A stretch of DNA of 64,000 nucleotides from Micromonospora noduli (GTDB taxonomy: Bacteria; Actinomycetota; Actinomycetes; Mycobacteriales; Micromonosporaceae), in assembly GCF_003264365.1 (NCBI RefSeq), contig NZ_PYAK01000019.1, forward strand, positions 1 to 64,000, read 5' to 3'. A program made the translations under genes and the position numbers. Positions 8,076-16,498 of the stretch are shown piece by piece. The number at the start of each line of letters is the position of its first letter. The stretch's first letter is position 1. Under the pieces are notes generated by a model. That model searched no databases. It had not been told where the DNA came from and saw only the letters and a program-made list of their open reading frames with translations.

Positions 8076-9542
8076 CTATTCGGCCTTGGCCAGTCGGAGA
8101 GCCAGCTCCGGGCAGACCTTGACCGCCTTCAACGCGCCCTCGCGCAGCCAGGTCGGCACGGGAGTGGCCGGGAAGGCGGGATATCCGTTCGCGTCGAGCC
8201 GGATGAAGTCCGGTACGACGTGCGCGCAGAGGCCGTGCCCGTCGCAGCGGGACCAGTCCAGGGTGAGCTTCTGCGGATTCGCGTCGGGTGCGCCGGGCAG
8301 CCCCATCACGCCCTTGACCCGTCGGCCACAGCCGTCGCCGGTGCTGTGCAGCCGCAGGTCCTCGGCGAAGACCTCGATCGCGGAGAGCGCGAACCGGGCG
8401 GTGCCGTCCGGGTGGCTGCACGCGCCCCGGCCCTTCACCTCGCCCGCGGCGGCGCGCACCACGTCCGCCGGTTGGCTGCCGGCGACGGCCAGGTCCACCG
8501 CGCGGGCCAGGTCCGGCAGGCCCATCTTGCACGGCCCGCACTGGCCGGCGGACTCGCCGGCCAGGTAGCGCACCACCTGGGCGGCCTCACCGAGCGGGCA
8601 GGTGTCGACACCGAGCGGGACGATGATGCCCGCGCCGAGGGTGCCGCCGACGGCGGCCAGGCCCTTGCGGGAGACCTCGGCCTTCTCCGCCGCCTCCGGG
8701 GTGATCCACTTGCCGTGGTAGCCGCCCATCAGGATGCCCTGGACGTCCGGCACCTCGCACAGGTCGAGGACGTCGCGCAGCGGCATGCCGGCTGTGCACT
8801 CCACCACCGCCGGTCGGCCCGCCGCGCCGGTCACTGTGAGCAGCACGGTGCCCGGCTCGTCGTCGGTGCCGAGCGCCGCGTACTCGTACGGGCCCAGTCG
8901 GGCGCCTATGGCGAGCTGGGCGTACGTCTCGGCGTTCGACAGCAGGGTGGGCAGGCCGCTGACCCCGGAGTCGCTGGAGCGCTTCTTGGTGCCCGGCGGG
9001 ATGTGCGGCAGCCCGTTGATCCCGTTGACCAGTGCGCCGCCCTCGCCGGAGATGAACCGGTGCGGCACTGTGACGATGGTCGTCTGCACCGGCATCCGGC
9101 GCTCGTCGAGGGCCTCCATCAGCGAGTCCCGGCCAACCCCGTCGTCCGCCACGCCGATCACGATCTCGTCGGCGTCCAGCGCGTACGCGGCCAGCGCCGC
9201 CCCGTCCAGGATCAGGTGCGGGGCGCGGGTCAGCAGCACCTTGTCCTTCCAGCTGGCCGGCTCCCCCTCGGTGGCGTTGACCACCACCACTGCGGCGAGG
9301 TCCTGCCGCTCGCAGGACTCCAGCACCGCGCGCAGTTTCCGGGCGAACGGGAAACCCGCTCCGCCCTTGCCCTTGAGCTGCATCCCCTCGGCGAGCTGGA
9401 GCAGCTGCGCCGGCTCCATCGGGCCGATCGGTCCGTGCACCTCCTCGTGCGCGAGCAGGTCGAGCCGGCCGTACTCGGCGAAGCCGGCGGTGAGCCGCGG
9501 TTCGCCCACACAGGCGACCGGCGGCACGGCGGTGCGCATCAC
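8076..9542 (-). CDS. NuoF-like flavoprotein with C-terminal ferredoxin domain
   Basis: 488 residues. The N-terminal part resembles the FMN/NADH subunit of complex I: GKGGAGFPFARK (residues 58-69) and NATEGEPASWKD. The iron-sulphur segment reads ESAGQCGPCKMG with Cys335, Cys338 and Cys375; the first Cys of the usual ESCGxCxPC motif is Ala332. Residues about 425-488 form a single-cluster ferredoxin domain with Cys433, His436, Cys439 and Cys477, a pattern of [3Fe-4S] or modified [4Fe-4S] type. It likely takes electrons from NAD(P)H and passes them to the membrane protein encoded directly upstream, with which it overlaps by 4 bases. No other complex I subunits lie here, so it is not part of Nuo. 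Confidence 0.82.
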   Translation of the reverse strand: MMRTAVPPVACVGEPRLTAGFAEYGRLDLLAHEEVHGPIGPMEPAQLLQLAEGMQLKGKGGAGFPFARKLRAVLESCERQDLAAVVVVNATEGEPASWKDKVLLTRAPHLILDGAALAAYALDADEIVIGVADDGVGRDSLMEALDERRMPVQTTIVTVPHRFISGEGGALVNGINGLPHIPPGTKKRSSDSGVSGLPTLLSNAETYAQLAIGARLGPYEYAALGTDDEPGTVLLTVTGAAGRPAVVECTAGMPLRDVLDLCEVPDVQGILMGGYHGKWITPEAAEKAEVSRKGLAAVGGTLGAGIIVPLGVDTCPLGEAAQVVRYLAGESAGQCGPCKMGLPDLARAVDLAVAGSQPADVVRAAAGEVKGRGACSHPDGTARFALSAIEVFAEDLRLHSTGDGCGRRVKGVMGLPGAPDANPQKLTLDWSRCDGHGLCAHVVPDFIRLDANGYPAFPATPVPTWLREGALKAVKVCPELALRLAKAE

Positions 9543-11155
9543 TTCGCCTCACCCCGCAGCCCGGCCCAGTACGCCCCGTCCACCGCGTCGGCGCTGGCCT
9601 TGCGGCGCTTGGACTTGCCCTCGCCGGCTGCCCGTCGAGCACGGCGGGACGCCAGGTCGACAAGGGTCGGGGTGTCGTCGACGGGCGGCGCCACCTCGTC
9701 CGGCACGTACCGGGCCGGCGGGCGCCAGTAGTCCGGCTCCTCGGGCAGGTCGTCCTCGGCGCTGTGCCGGCCGCTGCCGCTGCGCGGCGCCGACGAGATC
9801 GGGCTGCTGGAGATCGGGCCGGCCGAGATCGGCTCGACGGAGATCGGGCCGGCGGAAATGGGCTCGTCGGCCTGCCACCGGCGTGGACTGTCCCACGGCT
9901 CCTCGGCGTCGTCGAAGGTCGACCGCGGCGGCGCCGAGTAGCGGCTGCCGTCGTCCTCGCTGCGGGACCGGCGACGGGACCGCTCAGAGGTCTGCTCGTC
10001 GGCGCGTCGCCGGCCGTTCGGCACTGCCTCGTCGCGGGTGCGGGAGCCGCGCCGCCGGGTCACCGGCTGCTCCAGCTCCTCCTCGTCGCGTCGGAAGGTG
10101 CCGGTGTCCTCCACGCTGCGGCGGGCCGATCGGCTCGTAGTGGTCTCCTCGGCCCGCCGGCTGCGCGTGGACCGTTCGGTGTCGCGGCGGGCCGCTGGCT
10201 CCTCCTCCCGCCGACGCCGGCTGGGCCGGGTCGGCTCGACGAGGGAACCGGGCTCGGGCACCACCGGGACGGTGAACCGTTCCGGGTCACGTCGCGCGGC
10301 CGGCGCGGCCCAGGTGGCGGTGGTGGTCTCCGCCCAGGCGGGACGCTTGTCGGCGGCCTTGCTGCGCCGACCCAACCCGGCCAGCAGCGATCGGGCGGTC
10401 TTCGCCTCCTCGGCCCGGCCGGCCATCACCGCGTTGCGCACCGCGGCCTGGTGCTGCTCGCGGCTGCGCCGACCGATGGTGACCGAGAACCGGACCAGCA
10501 AGGCAAGCACCACCAGCAAAATGCAGCCGAGGTAGCTGAACATCACCCACGGCGCTGCGGCCCGACCGGCGTTGAGGCCGTGAAAGACAGCGAACGGCCA
10601 GGCCAGGTACGCGGTGGAGTGCAGCGTGCGCCACAGCCACTTCGGACCGACGCCGGCGAAGCGGGCCCTGATGATGCCGGTCCAGATCACGCTGACCATC
10701 AGCAGCGCGGCCACCGTGCCGAGCCCGACGTAGAGCCCCCGGCCGCCGACGAACGGCACCAGCGCGTCGGTCGCCGCCGCCCGCCCGGTGGCGACCTTGG
10801 TGAGGACGTGGAAGCCGAGCCCGGCCACGCCCAGCACGCCGGTGGCCCGGTGCGCCGACTGCATCAGCACCCGGTGCGAAATGCGCAGCACCAGCCGGTC
10901 GGTGGCGAGCAGGCCGAGCATCACGGTGAGGCTCAACGCCACCAGGGAGACCACCCCGGCGAAGAACTCGGTGAAGAAGAAGCCGTACGCGTACGCCGTC
11001 TGACCGGCTCCGGTCAACATGATCGCCGCCCAGAGCGCGGCGAGCACCGACGCGATCAGCAGGGCGCTCGCCGACCGCGACGGGGTTCGCACCCCCCGAC
11101 TGCTGGCGCTGGTCCGGACCGTCGCCGTCTTCTTGTCCTGCTGTGCCCGGGCCAT
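9539..11155 (-). CDS. Ferric-reductase-like haem membrane protein with long disordered tail
   Basis: 538 residues. Residues about 20-235 hold six hydrophobic helices with candidate haem His residues in RISHRVLMQSAHRATG, LGFHVLTK, RTLHSTAYLAW and AVFHGLNAG, as in ferric reductase-like/cytochrome b membrane domains. The remaining 300 residues are low-complexity and charged (SRRSRSE-type stretches, repeated PISAGPIS/PISVEPIS units) and presumably disordered in the cytoplasm. No FAD or NAD domain is fused; the NuoF-like protein encoded next may fill that role. The ATG at 11155 follows GAGGAGCAG; the frame is open further upstream, but that stretch contains the intergenic region. It is the first gene of the redox operon. 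Confidence 0.78.
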   Translation of the reverse strand: MARAQQDKKTATVRTSASSRGVRTPSRSASALLIASVLAALWAAIMLTGAGQTAYAYGFFFTEFFAGVVSLVALSLTVMLGLLATDRLVLRISHRVLMQSAHRATGVLGVAGLGFHVLTKVATGRAAATDALVPFVGGRGLYVGLGTVAALLMVSVIWTGIIRARFAGVGPKWLWRTLHSTAYLAWPFAVFHGLNAGRAAAPWVMFSYLGCILLVVLALLVRFSVTIGRRSREQHQAAVRNAVMAGRAEEAKTARSLLAGLGRRSKAADKRPAWAETTTATWAAPAARRDPERFTVPVVPEPGSLVEPTRPSRRRREEEPAARRDTERSTRSRRAEETTTSRSARRSVEDTGTFRRDEEELEQPVTRRRGSRTRDEAVPNGRRRADEQTSERSRRRSRSEDDGSRYSAPPRSTFDDAEEPWDSPRRWQADEPISAGPISVEPISAGPISSSPISSAPRSGSGRHSAEDDLPEEPDYWRPPARYVPDEVAPPVDDTPTLVDLASRRARRAAGEGKSKRRKASADAVDGAYWAGLRGEAK

Positions 11156-11342
11156 CTGCTCCTCGATCGTCTCGCGGCGGCGTACCACCGGCCGACCCCT
11201 GCTCCCCCATCCAGTACGGACCGGCGGGGCGCGCGGATCACCCGCCGACAGAAATTTCTGGGCCGGAATCGAACCGAGGGGCGCGGCCGTGCGTTGTACC
11301 CGCCCCCACCCACCGATCTGGACAGTGACGAATGTCCATGCA

Positions 11343-11400
11343 TTGACAGTCGCCGCAACACGCTTGTAACCTTTCAGCAAATTTCAGCCAGGCTTGCAAG
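11343..11400 (+). promoter_or_regulatory. Probable promoter and operator-like site of the alpha-amylase gene
   Basis: TTGACA at 11343-11348 and TAACCT at 11367-11372 are separated by 18 bases, a plausible vegetative promoter pointing to the amylase gene. Just downstream, CTTGCAAG (11393-11400) is an 8-bp palindrome resembling the half-site reported for MalR/Reg1-type repressors of Streptomyces amylase genes. The match to that regulator is from memory and short. The 305-base gap 11156-11460 holds this promoter and the divergent start of the redox operon; I see no gene in it. Confidence 0.5.
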
Positions 11401-11460
11401 ATTCCGGCAGCCCGGCACTCCCCCACGGCACCACCACCCCCGCTCCCGTCAGGAGTCCCC

Positions 11461-12906
11461 ATGCACCGACGTCGACGCGGCTCGGCGCTCCTCGCCCTCG
11501 GCCTGATCGCCAGCCTGCTCGTCCCCACCGCCGTGACGGCACCCCCGGCCGTCGCCGCCCCGTCCGGCGGCAAGAAGGTCATCGTCCAGCTCTTCGAGTG
11601 GAACTGGCCCTCGGTGGCCAGCGAGTGCCAGAGCACCCTCGGCCCGAAGGGCTACGGCTACGTGCAGGTCTCGCCCCCGCAGGAGCACGTGCGGGGCAAC
11701 CAGTGGTGGCTGGCGTACCAGCCGGTCAGCTATCGGATCGAGTCCCGCAAGGGCACCCGGGCCCAGTTCCAGTCGATGGTGAACACCTGCCACGCGGCCG
11801 GGGTCAAGGTGATCGTCGACGCGGTGATCAACCACATGTCCGGTCAGGACAACGGCGGCACCGGCTGGGCCGGCTCGTCCTACTCGCACTACGACTACCC
11901 GGGCATCTACCAGACCCAGGACTTCCACCACTGCGGGCGCAACGGCGGCGACGACATCGCCAACTACAACGACCGGTACGAGGTGCAGAACTGCGAGCTG
12001 GTCAACCTCTCCGACCTGAGGACCGAGTCGGACTACGTCCGCACGAAGATCGCCTCGTACCTCAACGACCTGCTCTCGCTTGGCGTCGACGGCTTCCGGT
12101 TGGACGCCAGCAAGCACATGCCGGCCGCCGACATCGCCGCCATCAGGGGCAAGTTGTCCCGCTCCGCGTACATCGTGCAGGAGGTCATCCACGGCGCCGG
12201 CGAGCCGGTCCAGCCGACCGAGTACACCGGCAACGGTGACGTGCACGAGTTCCGCTACGGCAAGGACCTGGCCCGGGTGTTCCGCTCCGAGCGGTTGGCG
12301 TACCTGCGCAACTTCGGCGAGGGCTGGGGACACCTGCCCACCGGCCCGGCCTCGGTGTTCGTGGACAACCACGACACCCAGCGCGACTCCGGTGGGGTGC
12401 TGACCTACCGCGACCGGGGCATCTACGCGCTGGCGAACGCCTTCATGCTGGCCTGGCCGTACGGCTCCCCGACCGTCATGTCCAGCTACACCTTCAGCAA
12501 CCGGGACGCCGGCCCGCCGTCGGACGGCGCCAACAAGACACTCAACGCCACCTGCTACTCCGGCTGGGAGTGCGAACACCGCTGGCCGGTGATCGCCAAC
12601 ATGGTCGGCTTCCGCAACGCCACAGAGGGCGCCGGCGTGGCCAACTGGTACGACAACGGCAACAACCACATCGCGTTCAGCCGCAGCGGCAAGGGCTTCA
12701 TCACCGTCAACGACGAGGACGCCGCGGTGAACGGCCGCTCCTACTACACGGGGCTGCCCGCCGGTCAATACTGCGACGTCATCCACGGCACCTATGCGGG
12801 CGGCACGTGCAGCGGACCGGTGATCACGGTGGACGGTAGCGGCTGGTTCGCGGCGAACGTGCCGGCGCACGACGCCGTGGCCATCCACATCGGCGCACGA
12901 ATCTGA
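11461..12906 (+). CDS. Secreted alpha-amylase, glycoside hydrolase family 13
   Basis: 481 residues. A Sec signal peptide ends near AVAAPSG. The TIM-barrel signatures of GH13 are present: DAVINH (region I), GFRLDASKH (region II, catalytic Asp nucleophile), QEVI (region III, acid/base Glu) and FVDNHDTQ (region IV). The enzyme hydrolyses alpha-1,4 bonds in starch outside the cell. The C-terminal about 80 residues are the beta-sandwich domain C; no starch-binding module is fused. AGGAG precedes the ATG by about 5 bases. It is monocistronic with its own promoter and a downstream hairpin. Confidence 0.95.
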   Translation: MHRRRRGSALLALGLIASLLVPTAVTAPPAVAAPSGGKKVIVQLFEWNWPSVASECQSTLGPKGYGYVQVSPPQEHVRGNQWWLAYQPVSYRIESRKGTRAQFQSMVNTCHAAGVKVIVDAVINHMSGQDNGGTGWAGSSYSHYDYPGIYQTQDFHHCGRNGGDDIANYNDRYEVQNCELVNLSDLRTESDYVRTKIASYLNDLLSLGVDGFRLDASKHMPAADIAAIRGKLSRSAYIVQEVIHGAGEPVQPTEYTGNGDVHEFRYGKDLARVFRSERLAYLRNFGEGWGHLPTGPASVFVDNHDTQRDSGGVLTYRDRGIYALANAFMLAWPYGSPTVMSSYTFSNRDAGPPSDGANKTLNATCYSGWECEHRWPVIANMVGFRNATEGAGVANWYDNGNNHIAFSRSGKGFITVNDEDAAVNGRSYYTGLPAGQYCDVIHGTYAGGTCSGPVITVDGSGWFAANVPAHDAVAIHIGARI

Positions 12907-12912
12907 TTCGAC

Positions 12913-12954
12913 CGGGGCCTCCGGACGGCGGGTCTCGCCGAACCGGGGGCCCCG
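12913..12954 (+). terminator. Hairpin downstream of the amylase gene
   Basis: CGGGGCC (12913-12919) pairs with GGCCCCG (12948-12954); the 28-base loop contains further CCGG/CCGG pairing. It begins 7 bases after the amylase stop codon. Confidence 0.5.
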
Positions 12955-12981
12955 AGGCATCCGCCACCATAGAGTGGTTTC

Positions 12982-13893
12982 GTGCCGTTTGACCGAAAGA
13001 CTCCGTACCGTCGTCGCGGCGTCTGGGTGGCCGCCGCGATCGGCGTACCCGCGCTGCTGGTGACCGCGCTGCTGGTCGGCCAGGCCCTCACCCCGAGCTC
13101 GACGGCCCCCGACGACCGCAACGTGGTGGTAGCCGACCCCACTCCGAGCAGTGTGGAGCAGAGCCCGGAGGAGTCGATCCCCCCGGCCGCGCCCGCCCCG
13201 CACGGGTTGCCGGTGGTCGACTACGACCCCGCACCCGGAGGGTTCCCCGCCGACCCGAACACCATGGACGTCACACCGCTCACCGACGGCGTGCACCCGA
13301 CCAGACGGATCGCCGCGTACGACGCGCCCGGCGGTCGGCCGCGCGCCTTCCTCGAACCGACAATCAGCGGTGTCGAGCTGACCATGCCGATCGCCCAGCG
13401 GCGTGCCGGCTGGACGGCCGTCCTGCTGCCCTCGGCCAACCGACGGCTCGCCTGGCTGCCGCCCGGCGGGTTCGAGACGGTGCCGCTGCGCGACCAGATC
13501 GTGGTGGAACGCAAGGTCCACCGACTCACCTGGTACCGGGCAGGCAAGGCGGTGCGCTCCTGGAAGGTCAGCCTCGGCCAGTCGGGCCAGGAGACCCCAC
13601 TGGGGCGGACCTTCATCCTGGGCCGCACCCCACCGCCGGAGGAGGTCTACGGCGGGGTGGACATCTACGCCCTCGGTTCGGTGCCCGACGACCCGGAGTC
13701 GGTGCCGTCCGGGCTGCGCGGCGCGCACATCGGGGTGCACACCTGGTACCACGACGGCGAGCTGGGCGAGAACACCACGAACGGCTGCATCCGGCTGACC
13801 CGCAGCGGTCAGCGGGAACTGCTCGCCGAGGTTCGTCCCGGCAGTAGCGTCGTCGTGGTCGACCAACTGGCCGCCCCACCGCCGACCGCCTGA
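12982..13893 (+). CDS. L,D-transpeptidase (YkuD domain)
   Basis: 303 residues. One N-terminal membrane anchor (about residues 14-35) is followed by a Pro/Ser linker. The C-terminal YkuD catalytic domain shows HIGVHTWYHDG and TTNGCIRL, the conserved His and the catalytic Cys in SxGCxR context (here NGCIRL). Such enzymes make 3-3 cross-links in peptidoglycan or attach proteins to it, on the outer face of the membrane. The start is a GTG at 12982 with only a weak ribosome site. It converges with the response-regulator gene ending at 13910. It probably acts as a general cell-wall enzyme independent of its neighbours. Confidence 0.88.
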   Translation: MPFDRKTPYRRRGVWVAAAIGVPALLVTALLVGQALTPSSTAPDDRNVVVADPTPSSVEQSPEESIPPAAPAPHGLPVVDYDPAPGGFPADPNTMDVTPLTDGVHPTRRIAAYDAPGGRPRAFLEPTISGVELTMPIAQRRAGWTAVLLPSANRRLAWLPPGGFETVPLRDQIVVERKVHRLTWYRAGKAVRSWKVSLGQSGQETPLGRTFILGRTPPPEEVYGGVDIYALGSVPDDPESVPSGLRGAHIGVHTWYHDGELGENTTNGCIRLTRSGQRELLAEVRPGSSVVVVDQLAAPPPTA

Positions 13894-13909
13894 GCACCGG
13901 CCGGCACTG

Positions 13910-14542
13910 TCAGTCGCCGAGCAGCCAGCCGTTCTGCTCGGCGACCCGGATGGCGTCGGCCCGGTTACGGGCACCGGTCTTGCCGATCGCCGCGGACAGG
14001 TGGTTGCGTACCGTCCCCTCGGAGAGGTGCAACGCCCTGGCCAGGTCGGCGGCGCTGCCACCGCCCCGGGCGGTCCGCAGCACCTCGGTCTCCCGCTCGG
14101 TCAGCGGGCTGACCCCTGCGGCCAGCGTCTCCGCGGCCAGCGTCGGGTCGACCACCCGCAGGCCGGCGTGCACCCGGCGGACCGCGTCGGCGAGCTGCCG
14201 GGCCGGGGTGTCCTTGACCACGAAACCGCTCGCACCGGCCTCCATCGCCCGGCGCAGGTAGCCGGGTCGGCCGAAGGTGGTCACCACCAGCACCCGGCAG
14301 GTCGGCAGCGCGGCCCGCAACGCCGCGGTGGCGGCGATCCCGTCCAGGCCGGGCATCTCCACGTCCAGCAGGGCGACGTCCGGAAAGCTGCGTCGGGCCT
14401 CGGGCACCACCTCGTCGCCCCGGCCGACCTCGGCGACCACTGTCAGGTCCTCCTCCAGCGAGAGCAGGGCGGCCAGTGCGCCCCGGACCAGCGCCTGGTC
14501 GTCGGCGAGCAGCAGCCGGATCGGCGTGGAACCGCCGCTCAC
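13910..14542 (-). CDS. NarL/LuxR-family response regulator
   Basis: 210 residues. The receiver domain has the acidic pair in LLADDQ, the phospho-acceptor Asp in DVALLDVEMPG and Lys in FVVKDTP. The C-terminal LuxR helix-turn-helix reads LTERETEVLRTARGG and AADLARALHLSEGTVRNHL. It overlaps the kinase gene by 4 bases and is the last gene of the ABC-kinase-regulator operon. By analogy with DesR/LiaR-type systems it probably controls its own operon. Confidence 0.93.
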   Translation of the reverse strand: MSGGSTPIRLLLADDQALVRGALAALLSLEEDLTVVAEVGRGDEVVPEARRSFPDVALLDVEMPGLDGIAATAALRAALPTCRVLVVTTFGRPGYLRRAMEAGASGFVVKDTPARQLADAVRRVHAGLRVVDPTLAAETLAAGVSPLTERETEVLRTARGGGSAADLARALHLSEGTVRNHLSAAIGKTGARNRADAIRVAEQNGWLLGD

Positions 14543-15669
14543 CGGGACTCCCCCGGCGTGTGCACCCGCAGCAGAAAGCCGTCGCCCGCCGGCCGCCGGC
14601 CGACGGTCACCACCGCGTCCAGCCGCCGCGCCCGCTCCCGCAGGCCGACCAGCCCGTGCCCGCTCGGGTCGGGTGTGGACGGGCCACGACCGTCGTCACT
14701 GATCTCGACGCGATCCGGGTACACCCGGATCACGCAGCACCGCGCCCCGCTGTGCCGGACCACGTTGGTCACCCCTTCCCGTACCGCCCAGCCGAACAAT
14801 CGGTCCCACTCCTCCGGCAGCTCCGGCACCTCGGCCGACACGTCCGCCGCGATACCCGCCGCGGCCAGCGCGGAGCGGGCGCCGGCCAGCTCGGCGACCA
14901 GGTTGACCTCGCGGTACGCCCCGACCGTCTGTCGTACGTCGGCCAGCGCGGCCCGGGCCAGCGCCTCCACCTCGGCGATCTCGGTGGCGGCCCGCTCCCG
15001 GTCGACCTCGATCAGACGCCCGGCCAACTCGGCCTTGATCGCCACCACGGTCAGCGAGTGCCCGAGGATGTCATGCAGGTCGCGGGCAGCGCGGGACCGT
15101 TCCTCGGCGACCGCGAGCCGACCGATCTCCTGTTGGGCGGCGCGGAGTTCGCTGTTGCGCTGGGCCAACTGGGACACCCCGAACATGGCGAACGAGGCGA
15201 GCAGCACCGCGAAGACGATGCCGCTCTCCGCCTCCCACCCCGGCACCAGCCAGGATGCCAGCACGGGAGTAACCGCGCAGAGCACCACGGCGGCCAGTGC
15301 CTCCCACAGCGGCAGCAGGAACACCGCCGCCGCGGCCACGTAGACCAGGGTGGCCAGCCAGTCCCCTTCGGTGCCCGGAAGGCTGGCCAGGCCCACCGCG
15401 AGCAGCAGCGCCAGCCCGGCCCGCGCCCGGCCCACCGGGATCGGCAGCATGGACTGGCGCAGCTTGCGGGCCCACTGGAACAGCAGCACGTAACCGATAC
15501 CGAAGACGACCAGGGTCACCACACCGAGGACCCGCCGCCACGGCTCCGGCTGGTGCAGCGCGGTGGCGAGCGGCACGTTGAGGAAGAACAGCCAGACGGC
15601 GGCCAGCAGCCAGCCGGTGACCCGCCAGTGGCGGCTCACCGCCTGGGGCTGCCCGGTCGAGAGGTCCAT
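14539..15669 (-). CDS. DesK-like sensor histidine kinase
   Basis: 376 residues from ATG 15669 (a GTG at 15678 is equally possible; neither has a clear ribosome site). Five or six N-terminal hydrophobic helices sense a membrane signal. The HisKA_3 dimerisation segment follows, with ARDLHDILGHSLTVVAIKAE (phospho-acceptor His), and a short HATPase_c domain (EGVTNVVRHSGA, ISDDGRG, GHGLVGLRERAR). Partner is the response regulator encoded immediately downstream. The link to the ABC transporter genes upstream suggests membrane or cell-envelope stress sensing. Confidence 0.92.
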   Translation of the reverse strand: MDLSTGQPQAVSRHWRVTGWLLAAVWLFFLNVPLATALHQPEPWRRVLGVVTLVVFGIGYVLLFQWARKLRQSMLPIPVGRARAGLALLLAVGLASLPGTEGDWLATLVYVAAAAVFLLPLWEALAAVVLCAVTPVLASWLVPGWEAESGIVFAVLLASFAMFGVSQLAQRNSELRAAQQEIGRLAVAEERSRAARDLHDILGHSLTVVAIKAELAGRLIEVDRERAATEIAEVEALARAALADVRQTVGAYREVNLVAELAGARSALAAAGIAADVSAEVPELPEEWDRLFGWAVREGVTNVVRHSGARCCVIRVYPDRVEISDDGRGPSTPDPSGHGLVGLRERARRLDAVVTVGRRPAGDGFLLRVHTPGESR

Positions 15670-15696
15670 CGCGTTCACGCTAGCGGTCGCGGCCGG

Positions 15697-16497
15697 TCAG
15701 ACCCGCGCGGTGTCCCGGCGGAACAGCCGGGCCGCGCCGACGCCGAAGAGCAGCGCCCAGACGACGAGGTTCGCCACCGCCGCCAGGCTCACCCCGTCGC
15801 CGGTCAGTGGGGCGCGGGCCAGCACGCCCATGCCGTACACCGGGGTGAACTTCGCGACCTGCTGGAGCACGTCCGGCAGCACCTCCACCGGGACGAACAG
15901 CCCGCCGAACATGGCCAGCACCGCCAGGACAGGGCCGATGATCTGCATGACGTTCTCGGCCGGCGCCAGGTAACCGATGAAGAGACCGAACGCGGCGAAG
16001 ACCAGCGAGCCGACCCAGGCGGCGAGCCCGGACAGCAGCCAGACGTACGCCGGGACGCGGACGCCGGCCACGGCACCCACCAGGAACTCGATGACGACCG
16101 CGAGCAGGCCGAGGCTCATCGCGGTGATCAGCTTGGTCGCCACGTACGCCGCCGGGCGCAGCGGGGTGAGCCGCAGTTGCCGGCTCCAGCCCAACGCCCG
16201 CTCGGTGGCCACCGCGCCACCGACGCTGGTGGTCGCCACCATGGCCGCGTAGACGGCCAGGCTGATCATGATGTACGCCGTCACCGGCCGACCGTTGTCC
16301 AGTGACTGCCCGCCCTGCGGCAGCCCGAAGATGAGGAAGAAGACGCCCGGCATGATCAGCGTGAAGGCGAGGGTGCGACGGTTGCGCAGCACCCGGCGCA
16401 GCTCGATGCCCAGGGCGCCGGGAGCGAACCCGCCCAGCGCGGGCAGCCGACGGTCCGGCTCGGTGACAGCGGCGCGGGTGGGGGTGGAGGTGGTCAT
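15697..16497 (-). CDS. ABC-2 type transporter permease
   Basis: 266 residues with six hydrophobic segments and the ABC-2 pattern (RRVLRNRRTLAFTLIMPGVF near the N-terminus, LAPAENVMQIIGPVLAVLAM). It forms the membrane part of an exporter with the ATPase encoded one base upstream. The kinase gene follows after 27 bases. Exported substrate is unknown; homologues adjoining DesK/NarL pairs are often linked to lipid or antibiotic export. Confidence 0.9.
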   Translation of the reverse strand: MTTSTPTRAAVTEPDRRLPALGGFAPGALGIELRRVLRNRRTLAFTLIMPGVFFLIFGLPQGGQSLDNGRPVTAYIMISLAVYAAMVATTSVGGAVATERALGWSRQLRLTPLRPAAYVATKLITAMSLGLLAVVIEFLVGAVAGVRVPAYVWLLSGLAAWVGSLVFAAFGLFIGYLAPAENVMQIIGPVLAVLAMFGGLFVPVEVLPDVLQQVAKFTPVYGMGVLARAPLTGDGVSLAAVANLVVWALLFGVGAARLFRRDTARV

Positions 16498-16498
16498 C

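Noticed and set aside
8076..9542. NuoF-like gene as part of respiratory complex I
   Set aside because: No other nuo genes nearby, a cluster ligand is missing and a ferredoxin is fused.
7458..9731. A 757-codon open frame on the plus strand opposite the redox operon
   Set aside because: It lies antisense to three genes with clear motifs, is Arg/Gly/His-rich and matches no domain; such shadows are expected in high-GC DNA.
14476..16305. A 609-codon open frame on the plus strand opposite kinase and permease genes
   Set aside because: Antisense to intact genes, low-complexity composition, no ribosome site.
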